This document shows, in pieces, positions 22,301-33,870 of a stretch of DNA of 64,000 nucleotides. The position numbers and the translations under genes are program-made. Below the pieces are notes generated by a model. The model ran no database searches, was not told the DNA's origin, and was given only the letters and a program-made list of their open reading frames with translations. How positions within the stretch are numbered: position 1 is the stretch's first letter; every line of letters starts with the position of its first letter. This DNA is from Canna indica (lineage: Eukaryota > Streptophyta > Magnoliopsida > Zingiberales > Cannaceae). The stretch is taken from positions 87,879,501-87,943,500 of the forward strand of contig CP136890.1 of NCBI GenBank assembly GCA_034359265.1, written 5' to 3'.

Positions 22301-22774
22301 TCAGATGCTGCCGGCGTCCGACGGGGTCATAGATCGGCTGCTGCTGACCTCGAAATCGTCCTCCTCCGGCGTCGACCGGCCCAAGGGCGACGAAGACGAA
22401 CAAGGCGGCACGAAGTGGTCGGACATGGAGCGGCGGCGCAGCGGCGAGAAGATCTTCACGGCCCTCTTCTCGGTCCTGTACTTGAAGGAGACAGAAGGGA
22501 AGCAGCTGCCGTAAGAGAATGAAGAGGAGGAGAAGGGTAGATGGGAAGAAGGGGCCGAGGGAGAAAGCGGGGCTGGGGAGTGAGATGAGGCGACCGCAGC
22601 GTGCATGGCCGGAGGAGGGCGGAGCTTTTGCAGCGGCGGCGCCGCTGCTGACGCGATGGTGCCGTCGTCGTCGTCGCTGTGCTTGGGAACACCGGGTTTA
22701 ATCTCCCAGAGGAATGGAATGGATCCCGGCCTTCTGAAGGAATCATCGACTTCGCTCTCTCTCTTGACTTCCAT
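22301..22774 (-). CDS. DUF688-like small plant protein, 157 aa
   Basis: An intact single-exon ORF begins MEVKRESEVDDS and stops TGA at 22303-22301. Near the N-terminus (residues about 14-31) it has RRPGSIPFLWEIKPGVPK, matching the plant DUF688-type signature in which a proline-rich phrase precedes W-E-I-x-P-G-x-P-K. The middle is Ala/Pro/Ser-rich and low in complexity. The C-terminal half has a basic patch (KIFSPLRRRSMSDHF) and an acidic Ser-rich tail. I see no signal peptide or membrane segment. The GC content is far above its surroundings, as expected for a real gene. Overlapping ORFs on both strands are shadows. Function is unknown; a longer plus-strand protein (22224) is unlikely because the DUF688 phrase supports the minus strand. 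Confidence 0.75.
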   Translation of the reverse strand: MEVKRESEVDDSFRRPGSIPFLWEIKPGVPKHSDDDDGTIASAAAPPLQKLRPPPAMHAAVASSHSPAPLSPSAPSSHLPFSSSSFSYGSCFPSVSFKYRTEKRAVKIFSPLRRRSMSDHFVPPCSSSSPLGRSTPEEDDFEVSSSRSMTPSDAGSI

Positions 22775-22775
22775 C

Positions 22776-22800
22776 TTCTCTCTCTCTGTCTCTCTCTCTA
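22776..22800. promoter_or_regulatory. CT/GA tract just upstream of the DUF688-like start
   Basis: An almost pure CTCTCT run (GAGAGA on the coding strand) immediately 5' of the minus-strand ATG, a common feature of plant 5' UTRs and core promoters. Confidence 0.5.
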
Positions 22801-22850
22801 TCTGTTCTTCAAGTCTATTTATATTTTATAAAAAGAGAAAGTATAAATAA

Positions 22851-24630
22851 TTGCTTGAGCCCTAATTCTCCATTTTTAGTAAAAAATATTCTACTAAAAA
22901 TAGAAGCCTACAATAAATAGTGGGTTTGCTCGAAGGCTCCATTTATATACTGCCAAAATTATTTACCCCCAAAATAAAATTGTGATATTTGAAGCATGTG
23001 GTTACATAAGGGGAAAAAATAATTAGTCTAATTAATTCATTGCTACAAATGGTACGGACAAACAACTGTAGCTTGTAAAATATCCAACAGAGAAAAATGG
23101 TAATTAAAGATTCAAATAAGTCAGGTTTTCTTTCGATTCAAAAATTGAACCGATTAATTTACTTTCTGGGGAAAATAAGGTCGAACAAGGTGTCGAGTCA
23201 AGATTTTTGAAATTTTTAACACCCCAAATATGTATTAATAATACACAAAGTCCAAGTGATGAGATAAGTTTAAAGCGAGAATAAAAGCACAAGGATTGGG
23301 TTCACATATTTCGAGTCGAGTCAAGCTCAGACACGCGTCACACGTTGCGAAAGCACAAGGATTTGACTCATCTGCTGACCTACATCACTAACAAACTTTG
23401 TTAGGGATGCAACCGCGTTGCGCCTTTTTATTAGTTTCTAACAGCTTTTCAATTTGAGCTTGTTTTTTTGTTCAATTGCATTATAAAAGGGTTACATCAT
23501 ATCCTATTATATTATAATCTCATTGAATAATAATATTTATTTCTTGGAATTTAGTTGCAAAAAATTCTAAAACTCTTATTCCATGGTTTTCTTTGTTAAT
23601 TTTCAACTCTTTTAAAAAAAAATATTAGTATTTGAAAATGCTGTTTTTTAATTATTGAATATATGTATAGTTCTGAATCATTCAAATTTACTTTTTTTTT
23701 TCCTTTAGGAAAAAATCATATTTTTTTGTCCTATAATTTATTCTAATTTTAATTTTAGTCGTCATAATTTATTTTTATTTAGGATTTAATTTCTGCCATT
23801 ACATGAGGTCTAAACGGAGCTGACGTTGATAACAGGTGATGATTGAACATTGCTGACGTGGAATTTGTAGGGGTCAACTTTGTAAACTATGATGACTAAA
23901 ATCAAAATTTTATAAATTATGAGATCTAAAATTAAAATTTGAGTAAACTATGAGAATCAAAATTATTATTTTACTTTTTTTTTCTTTATATAACTAAGAT
24001 TCTGAAATAGAGAAACCAAACTCAAAATGAAAAATCATGTTTGTCCTGATTATCGATCAATAAATAATAAAAGATATATATGATGGTCACCAAATAAAGC
24101 TTGATATAAAGTAGTCGTCCTTGACTCCTTGTGGGTCCCTTCCGTGTAAAAAAAGCTCGGAAACGTGTGCTCGAAGCATGTGTAAATTTCTAGGTAACGA
24201 TCAACAATGATATATGTCATGTCATATGATAAGAACACTTTCCGATCAAGGACACGTGGCTGGCTCCATCGGAATCATGATATGATCGATGCCGAGTTGC
24301 CGAGGGTGCCGACTGCTTTGGATGACAACGGATCAATACCCGATTTACTCGATCCGCGCGTTTAAATCAAAACCAAGCCTGGCTAAAAGTCAAATAAATT
24401 AGTAAAATAGTAAAATACAGATCCAAGACCGTTAATATTTACTTTATGGTTATGATATGTTCTTAAGTTAAATAAAACATGTTATTTTATTTATTTAAAA
24501 GGCGTTTGATTAAAGGATTATTATATTTTCTTTATATATATAGAGATATCCTACATTGAACACTATATGATTTATTTTATCAAACAAAAAAAAGTCAATT
24601 AACTAATACATCTCAGCATTTTTTTTCATA
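22851..24630. other. Intergenic sequence with a possible mutator-like foldback
   Basis: About 23700-23960 has two halves in inverted similarity (TTTTGTCCTATAATTTATT against the reverse of ...AAACTATGAGAATCAAAATT) around ACGGAGCTGACG and GCTGACGTGG, a MULE-MITE-like layout. Nothing else is supported. The upstream part (22851-23100) probably holds the DUF688-like gene's promoter. Confidence 0.4.
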
Positions 24631-24639
24631 ACTTTTACA

Positions 24640-25075
24640 AGATCGAGGATCAATCATTCTCCCAATTGATATTTATTATCCTTGCTTGATTAGCTAGCCA
24701 ATTTATTATTTTATTTGCTTTGGTTCCAATATTAGTAATAGTGAATTCTTTAAATTTATCTGCATCTAATAATATTTTTAGCGTACTAATTCAGACATAT
24801 TTTATTATTGCGCGTGTCAACAATGAGTTTAGAATCCGTTTCGATAATAATTTTTTTGCAACTAAGGATGACAGCCTGATTAATAGCTAGTTTACAGCTT
24901 GAGCCTCATTCTCCAGCACAGTTCTATTGTGATTAATAATAGCTATGAAATAAAGTAAATGACCCTTATATTTCCTACAAATAGCATTAGAACCAATATT
25001 ACTATTCTTAGTGATTGAAGAATCTAAATTCCATTTAAAAGTTCCTTCCTTAGGCGGAGACAAAACACTGTATGG
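24640..25075 (-). pseudogene. LINE RNase H (RVT_3) domain remnant
   Basis: On the minus strand one reads FKWNLDSSITKNSNIGSNAI and, further on, ENEAQA and KKIIIETDSKLIVDTRNN after small frame changes. This is the usual plant LINE RNase H order (Asp in the first strand, E-N-E-A-x-A helix, D-S strand). It has frameshifts and no adjoining RT. Confidence 0.65.
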
Positions 25076-25778
25076 CTCTCATATTAGTAAATAACATAAT
25101 TTATAATACGAGGTTTTGGAGGTGAACTTTTCAATCATTAGATATATTAGTTTATATATGCACAAAAATCAATTCTAATGACTTAGGAGGGAGATCAATG
25201 TTATTTGTCTTATAATATATATTTTTCACCCGTGGCACACGTAGAAGTTAAACTAAGGGACTCAATTTAGAATATAAAAGATTTAGTAAATATTAATTTA
25301 GCTATTAACTTTAGATTTTTAATTAAAATCATAATTTATAACTAGTATATTTTTTTTCTATTTTCATATTTTAAAAATATTACTAAAGGTTTTAAAATAA
25401 AAATAACTAAAAAAAATTATTTCTTCTGAATTATTCAAAACGAACTCTATCACGAGGCATATCATTTGAAGAAAACTAAGAAATCAATAAAAGATCGATA
25501 AAATTACAAGTAATAATATTATTTGGTGTAGTAATAATACTTGATATTACATCATGAGAAAAATTAATTTTTTTAAATAAAAATAAAAAATCACAATATG
25601 TGATATATACTAGGGTTCGAATTCTAAATTTATAGACAACGTTCAATATGTTAACACCAACTGTGTTACCCATAATTGACATAAAAAAAACTAACTTGAA
25701 TGCATAATTAATATTGCAAAAATAAATCTCATTCACTGTTAGGATGTACTGTATTAGTTAATACAGATGATTGATAAA

Positions 25779-25814
<36 letters not shown>

Positions 25815-27667
25815 AATTTAGATTCTCAATTAAATAAAATTTACAATTACGAATAAAATACAAGATATTTTTCTACATATTCATTGCATATTCATTTCCA
25901 TAGATTCTTTTAAAGTAATTGATGAGCAAATTAAGTATTCAAGCATATATTGAATAACTCATCAGCAAAAATCCACTCAACATAATAAAATGAGCATAGA
26001 TGATAATATACAAAGATATCTTGCGGATGAAAATGACATGAGAGCTTTAAAGGTAAAGATTAATCGAAAATGATTTTGACTTAGTTTAGAAATTAATAAA
26101 GGGATATTTAGACTTAGGCTATAAATTAATTGAGAAGAATTTGGGAAAAAAATTAAAAGTTATCTTATTATTAATCCATTACAAGAAAAAAAAAGAAAAC
26201 AGTGTGTATGTATATAAAATACTAGAGTGAAAATTTAAACCCAATATCTATAAATAAAATATCCACATATTTAATCACTAAATTATAAATGAATTAATAA
26301 GAAAATTTGGACTCAATAAAATTATCAAATTATTTTTAATATTTATTTTTAAAAATATATATATAATATATTCAACGAGCTTGTTGCTCTTTTGGCCCTA
26401 ATGTAATTCTGTTGATGCTTCCAACATTTATATATCATATAAGTTCGATTTTGAACCCAATCATTTGATATGTTTTGAGACATTTAGTTATTTCAATGTC
26501 AATTACTATAAATTTTCAACTTCATTACTTCATTAATAGTAAACCAAAATGTTATCCTAAGTCAAGATAATTTATTACTAAGTTTATTTTATGCTGGATT
26601 CAAATTCGTTGGACTCGCATCTCAACATATGTTTATCTTTTTATTAAATAAAAAAAGAAAAAGTTAGAAAGAAATAAATACATCATGAGATATAAGTTCA
26701 TTGGATTCGCGGTCGGCATAAAATTAATCCTATTACGATTTATTTTATGCTCTCTCTTTTTTTTATCTCTTCGTTAACCGCAGAGAGAAAAAGTTAAAGA
26801 GATAGGTAAAATTATAAATAAAAGTGGACTAATATGTGTCTACAAATGGGATCAACTTGGCGTGCAAAAGATACTATATAAAAAGCCACATGGAATGAGA
26901 TGATTAGAGCCACTACCAAGGGAAAAGATATTTATGCAAATATATTATGTGTTGGCCATTGCTGGATGTAAGAATTAGTACTGATATTATTTTTTAAAAA
27001 TGTACGAATAATTTTTTTATTAATTGAAACTTCATCATTGGTTTAGCCACACATCCAACGTGACAACTAATTTTGGGCCCAAGAATGGCAGCAAGGGCAC
27101 GCTAAGGCCTGACCTTAAGACACCTCAAGGACAGAAGCTTCTGCTCAAGTGCTTTTCCCTTTCATTGCACATATATCATTGAGTATTGAGACCCCTTGTC
27201 TTGCATCTTGAGTCAAACTTGTTATGACCAATTTGGTAGGTAGAGTGGATCAAGGTCATTGGCTGACTTGACTGAGTGTATTAACTAGCTCCAATCATAG
27301 GCAACTTGGTAATCATGAAATGGGATATTTAATTTGTTGGTAGCCTAATGATTAACCCACTAGTAACTTAATTTTTACAAAGTTGTGATTATATATGATA
27401 TTCTTTTAGAGAGATTACAATTAACCAGATTTGCAAATCATTCTGGTACGCTTGCCGTATATTTACTTAATGGGATAAAATATAATTGAATTAGATAAAA
27501 AACATGGGATGATTAAATATGATTTTTAAAATTAAATTTGATATACATCGAATATAATATTAATTTTGTATTATTATTATTTTTTTTTTTTTAATTCATG
27601 CATTAAATAAACAATAGATATTAATCAATTTCTTATAATATCCTCCCTTATTATATGAAATAAGCCC
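25076..27667. other. AT-rich intergenic region, no gene
   Basis: Simple AT-rich sequence with a (TTA)n run at 25781-25812. Two weak tRNA-like B-box phrases occur (GGGTTCGAATTC near 25613; minus strand GGGTTTAAATTTTC near 26230). No domain is recognisable. Confidence 0.5.
25781..25812. repeat. (TTA)n microsatellite
   Basis: About ten TTA units in a row. Confidence 0.9.
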
Positions 27668-27670
27668 TTA

Positions 27671-27869
27671 GTGTTTGTTTGCTTCATAGGATTAAGGAAG
27701 ATATGATACAATATGAATTTGAATCCATTATTTGTTTAATGCATTGATTAGAAAAGAATATAATTAGAATAATATAAAATTAATACGATATTCAATGTAC
27801 ACCCAATTTAAAAAATTCATATCCAATCATCTCTCATTTATTATCCAATCCAATGAAACAAACATATCA
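27671..27869. mobile_element. Tourist-like MITE, copy 1, TSD TTA
   Basis: The ends are GTGTTTGTTTGCTTCATAGG and, from the right, TGATATGTTTGTTTCATTGG; TTA flanks both sides (27668-27670, 27870-27872). AT-rich, 199 bp, PIF/Harbinger type. Confidence 0.8.
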
Positions 27870-27872
27870 TTA

Positions 27873-28086
27873 GTGCTTGTTTGCTTCATAGGATTAAGGA
27901 ATATACGATAAGATATGAATTTTAATTCATTATTTGTTTAGTGTATTAATTAGAAAAAAATAAGATTAGAATAGTATAAAATTAATATGATATCCGATGT
28001 ACACCGGATTTAAAAGATTCATATCTAATCATCTCTCATTTATTATTCAATCTTATTATATTATATCCAATGAAACAAATATACCA
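27873..28086. mobile_element. Tourist-like MITE, copy 2, sharing a TTA with copy 1
   Basis: A second, about 80-85% similar copy in the same orientation. It starts directly after the TTA that closes copy 1 and ends before TTA at 28087-28089. The pair looks like a tandem dimer. Confidence 0.8.
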
Positions 28087-28089
28087 TTA

Positions 28090-29187
28090 TAATTAATGAT
28101 AGAATGATTTAAGATAGTGTATTTAATACAATTTTCTAGAGGAAATATTACTTATCTATTTCAAAGGACAAATTTTCTTTCAACTACAATAAAATTCTAA
28201 AATATTATCAACAAATCAATTTACTCAATTAAAATATAAAAGGGAAAATCCTAAGTATTTATACATTGATTCATCTCCTTCCAAATCTACATACAACTTT
28301 TCATTTGAGATATGATTTTTCACCAAAAACAACTCTCCATCTGATATATATGTGACTTCTAGTCCGTTCATTTAGTATTATTTTGAGGTATAAAGTAAGA
28401 CAACAATTGTTGTTAAGTGTTTGTTTGCAAAAAATTTATTATGAATAGGATAAGAACCATGACTCGGGACACTATAATAAGGCTCTTTTCTAATTATTCA
28501 AATCTGTCCCATTTTAATAAAAAATAATAAAATAAAGTATTTAATAAAAAACCAATATGGTAAAATAGTATATAAAATAATATAATATATATGGTATAAA
28601 TTAGTATATAAAACTATATATATATATTATATAACATATAGAGTAAATTGATAATTATATGTGCAGATTCCCAAGTGAGACCACCCGAGCTCCAATGTAT
28701 CTTTGTACGGGACTTTTACGGTCCCGATTATTTTCATTAATACGAAGTAATTTTCTTTTTTTTACAAAAAAATAATATAATAATTATATACACAGATAAT
28801 ACAGTGCAAATATGAATCAAAGTCATTATTCCAAATTGTTACACACATGGCCTTTTGCAATCAGCCAACTTGAGCTTGACTTCAAGTTGAGTTAAAAAAA
28901 ATGAGAGTTTTATATGTGCTCTTGTAAATATTGCTATGACTTATGGACCATATGAGATGATAAGAGTATTGTTTTCTTATGCTCTTACCAATCTCTTTGA
29001 GTAAAAAACTCCACTCATTTTATATGGAGATAGGACCGGGATCAGATAAAGTTGATTATTTTCTCTATTTGATATGATGTCTCATTTTAACTATAATGTT
29101 CAATATCATGCGGATGATATTTTCCATCGGTGATTAATTGCAACCACCAGGTCCGTTTTAAGAACTAGCTAACCTTATGGATGAGAG
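28090..29187. other. Intergenic sequence, nothing recognised
   Basis: AT-rich, with (TA)n at about 28616-28627. No ORF or repeat structure beyond low complexity. Confidence 0.5.
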
Positions 29188-29642
29188 TAGGAGTGAGCAA
29201 AATCAGGATCGATTCGAATACTTTTAAAAAATTAATTCAAAAAATTAATTCGGATCGGATAAATTAAGTCAGGTTGGATTGGATGAAAATCTTGATATAC
29301 ATGACTCGACCCGAAATATACTTACATGCATATAGATAATATGCATATTATAATTTAAAAAATGTTATTATTTTGTTGGTTAGAAGTGCTATAATGAAAG
29401 TTTAGAAGTCTTAAATTCTAACATCTAGTGAAGTCATTTATTTTATTTTATTTTTACTTTTTTTCTCACTATTTTCAGAATTCTTGTCTTTTTATAATTA
29501 TGATTTTTTTTTAAAAAAAATGAAATTTAGGTTATTCAGATTAATCGGGTCGGACCCCGAAATCTTATTCGGATAGAGTCGGGTGGTGTAGGAGCCTCCT
29601 TATTTGAGTTCGAATTATTCGGATCGGATCGGATCACTCCTA
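29188..29642. mobile_element. Non-autonomous hAT element, 455 bp
   Basis: The TSDs are GATGAGAG (29180-29187) and GGTGAGAG (29643-29650), 7 of 8 matching. The ends are TAGGAGTGAGC and, from the right, TAGGAGTGATCC. Subterminal GGATCGG and GGGTCGG motifs lie near both ends. A tRNA-like module lies at 29371-29430. Confidence 0.8.
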
Positions 29643-29650
29643 GGTGAGAG

Positions 29651-31327
29651 GATCAAATGTAACCATATAGCACCATCAATAATGTATTTTTGGAGTGTGC
29701 GTGACTTCAAAAGAAAATTTAAGATATGCATTTGTTTCGCAGTTTGGCATGGTATTGAATTGGGTAGGAGGACTTGAACGGTGTTTATTTCGCAAAATAG
29801 ACCACGATACTGGACAAACATAGTACTTGGCACTGGACAATAATGTAAATTCTCTCATCAAAGTGGCACTGGACAACGATGTAGATGCTCTCGTCAAAGT
29901 CAAAGTCAAAGGTGTAGAGATTACACTGATGTCATTGACGAAGCCGAAAAAAAAATGAAAGGAGGGGAGTAATGACATAACATGAGAAAAGATAAAGAAA
30001 AGATTTGGATGTTTGTTTTGCATAATATGATTTGGATGAGATAAAATTTAGGATGAATAAGAGCGAGATATAAATCCAAGATGATTTCTTGAAATCATAT
30101 CATATACTTATTTTGACATAGGATAAAAAATATGAATAAGATATGAAATTTATATCTTATGAATTTTGGCCCTAAACTCACCCCCTCCTCAAGTTTTTTA
30201 AATCGGATCAGCGGTAGATTTGAACTAAAATAAATTCATCTAATTTTCAGCTTGATTCTTATCTATTGCGGTAGTAAATTATGAATAAAATTTTAAATTT
30301 TAATTTATCTCCTTGATCAAGCAAAGCAAACGAGACCTTAGCCCTTAGCAGTTGGAGAGACAAAGCCCAAAGTACTGCTGTGATTCACAGCCCATCATCT
30401 TCGTAAGATACATTCCTTTGTTAGGGTTTTGCCCAACAAAATAAGCTTGGAGCACATTTTCTAGCAATTGAGTGTTAATTAGTTTTAATGCAAATAGTTT
30501 CACAACATCGTCTGCTTTGTGGATGACTAAAGAAATTTTGTTTCCATTGGTTTGTCGGAAAACATTTGGACTTCGATTTTATGTTTCTCTAGTTGAATTA
30601 GATGGAACTTTTCCATTTTACTCAGAAAAATATTTTTAAATAAAGTATTTTTTTTTATAAAAAATATTCATCTTCTATATATGTTTAATTATACTTTCGG
30701 AAAATATTTTTCAATATTTGAAAACCAAATGAAAGACTCATGAAACTATGTATGTTTATATTTAAAAATTAAAAAGGATTCGTATAATTCTAAAATATCA
30801 TAATTTCTATAATCCATAAGTATTACATTTTATTAGATACTAAAGTATTAATATTTTAAATATTTTTAAAATATATAATATATTATAAATATATAAAATG
30901 TCTTTATAATATATTTGATTATTTAATATTGTTATTGTATTATATCATATAAATATAATATAATATAATATTTTATTTACAAAAATGACTTCGTCTGGTA
31001 AGAAAAGTCATTTTTTGGAGTTAACTTACACTAGTTTTTTCATTTTAACATAAAATATATTTTTTAATTAATCAAAAATTTTCTTGCTATCATTCAAGAG
31101 AAAAGAAAAAAAAGAGTATTATCCTAAAAGTTATTTATGAAAACAAATACAGCCTTAATCTATGGAAAATAATTCATATTGACAAATGATTGTTTAAGCA
31201 ATTAATTTATTTGCTCTGACATCCGCTATGCCCAACTCCAAAACCAAATCTCATCACTCTGGAATGAGCAAACCAATCAATCAATGCCTATAAGAAGACA
31301 AGTTAAGCTAATGGATCCTACAAATAA
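29651..31327. other. Intergenic sequence with a short tandem repeat
   Basis: A 36-bp unit (TGGCACTGGACAA...ATCAAAG) is present twice at 29828-29899. Phrases such as ATTTGTTTCGCAG (29728) and TTTGTTTTGCATAA (30010) hint at a decayed DNA transposon, but I could not set ends. The rest is AT-rich with no gene. Confidence 0.45.
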
Positions 31328-31480
31328 TCTATATCTATATTCTATATATACTTAAAAGTCAAATTGTAATAATTATTTTTGGCCAAATATCAAAAGTAGA
31401 AGTTATACATGTGGATCAAACTCTGAATTTCATTTTTTTTTTCATTTTTATACATCAATTCCAACATAAAATAATTAATT

Positions 31481-31700
31481 ATAAATTATTTAATATGTCA
31501 CGTTTTACAATAATATTTTTTCTCATTTATTTATCTCAATTCTAATAAGATTTAAATATTAAATTACAATAAAATATTCATTACAAATCTATAAATTATT
31601 TAATGTGTCACGGTTTATAATAATATTTTTTCTCATTTATCTGCATCAATTCAAATAAGATTTAAATATTAAATTACAATAAAGTATTCAATACAAATCT
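31481..31700. repeat. Two 110-bp tandem copies inside the Helitron
   Basis: Copies 31481-31590 and 31591-31700 both start ATAAATTATTTAAT[A/G]TGTCA and are about 90% identical. Confidence 0.8.
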
Positions 31701-32879
31701 TCCTAATATATTTAGATCTTAGAAAAAATAATCAGAATGACATTTAAATAATAATGAAAAAAATACTAATGCAGTAGAACATTAAATTTTCCAGGTTATT
31801 TATATAAATTTCATTAGTTTTAATTATTTTTTCTCATTATAAATAAAATAAGTTTTAATATTAATAAATATCTCATCATATTTATCTTATATGTTTATTT
31901 ATATTTTATATTTTTTAATTATTGATAAAATAATTTACAAAATAAACAGAATAAAATATAATCATTTCAAATTTATTATTAGTATTATTAATGTAATGAT
32001 AACAATAATTTCCAACGTAACAATGATAGTATTTTTAACATTTACTTCATCAACGAGTGAAAGATTAAATATTGAAAAAAAAAATTAGATCTTGGTCATA
32101 ATTATAAATTTATACTATCATTAATAGTTAGAGTAAGAATTCTTTTCAGTTTTCAATATTGCACTTTTTTATCTACTCTCATTTGAAGCTAATTAAGTAA
32201 ATATAGAGATGCAAAGAGATGTGAGACTTGGGAGAGTGGCAACATTATTTACATGCAATTAAATAGAGAGATTTAATTATGGAAGATGTTGAGGAGACGT
32301 GGATTTCATTAGTTACTCAATCATATTTAAATATAAAAATTAACTTAAATTTCAATTAAATTTAAATTGACCGTCACAATTACAACTAATATTAATGATA
32401 TAATAATGTACAGTAATTTAAAATTGTATTTAAAAATTCATAAAATTACGAAGTATTTAAAAAAAATGCAAAGTTGAGTAGGTGTGAACTTCATTAATAT
32501 TAAATCATATATAAATATAAAAATTAATTTAAATTCTAAATAAATTTAAATTGACAATTACGATTAAAGTTAATAATCATATAATAATGCACAATAATTA
32601 AATATATAAAAGAAAAAAGTATATTAAATCATATTTACAATTATTTAAATTAAATAAATATGATAAAAAATCTAAAATTGTTATGTCAAACTTCACGTTG
32701 AAAGTGTGACGTGATATTTTTGAATATTGCTTATATATATATATACTAGCTTATTGTGTTGTCCAATTGAAAATATGAAAGAAAAACAAATTTGATGTTA
32801 CATAAAAGTAATTGAAAAAGTACCAATTAAATATTTGTCATCTTGTCGGTCAATAAATATTTTAAAATATTAGGTGAAG

Positions 32880-33870
32880 CAGAACGATTATCAAAATAAA
32901 ATGGAGAAAAAATAAAATTCAAAACTTAAGCATGCATAATTAATAAGATTTGAAAATTCAAAAATTAAGTCGACATAATTAATTAATAGATATTATATAC
33001 AGTAAGCATGCATAATAAATTAAGAAGATGCTTAAAAAATAAGAGAAAAATAAAATTTAAAAATTTAGCAGTCATAATTTGTTGGATTTAAAAATTAAGT
33101 AGATATAATTAATTCAAAATAAAATGAAGAGAAAATAAAAATTGAAAATTAAACATGTATAATTAATTGGATTCAAAATTTTGAAAATTAAGCAAATATA
33201 ATTAATTAATTGTTGTCTTATATAGTAAGCATGCATAACAAATTAAGAATATGCTATTATAAAATGAAGGGAAAATAAAATTTAGAAATTAAGCAAACCT
33301 AATTAATTGAATTTGGAAATGTGGAAATTAAACCGACATAATTAATTATAAAAATAATTAATTATGAGAAATAAAGTTCAAAAATTAAGAAGACATGATT
33401 AATTAGTTGGAAATTTGAAAATTAAGTAGATATAATTAATTATCAAAATAATTAATTGCGAAAATGTAAAATTTGAAAATTAAGATGCACAATTATTTGG
33501 ATTCGAAAATTTAAAAATTTTAGCACGCATAAGTAATTACAAAAATAATTAATTATAAAAAAATAAAATTTAAAAATTAAGTAGGCATAATTAATTGGAT
33601 TCAAATTTAGAAATTAAACATACATAATTAATTACCAAAATAAATAATTATGTGATTTTTTTTTTGAAAATCAAGGATACATAACCAATTGGATTCAAAA
33701 ATTTAAAAATTAAGTAGGCATAATTAATTACCAAAATAAAATGAACGGAAAATCAAATTTAAAAATTAAGCAGACATAATTAATTTCCAAAATTAAATAG
33801 AGGGGAAATAAAATTCAAAAATTAAGCGGACATAATTAATTGGATTCATAAATATGAAAAATTAATTCAA
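32880..33870. repeat. Degenerate AT-rich satellite-like repeat inside the Helitron
   Basis: Phrases ATAATTAATTGGATTC, AAAATTAAGCAGGCATAATT and CAAAATAAAATGAAG recur more than a dozen times at roughly 45-70 base intervals, all in one orientation. Confidence 0.7.

Noticed and set aside
22224..22746. Plus-strand and second minus-strand ORFs over the DUF688-like gene
   Set aside because: Shadows in GC-rich coding sequence; only the minus-strand 157-aa frame carries the RPGSIPFLWEIKPG signature.
31891..32088. Plus-strand 65-aa hydrophobic ORF in the Helitron
   Set aside because: Pure AT-rich composition gives Ile/Asn/Lys-rich pseudo-membrane sequence; no start context or relatives.
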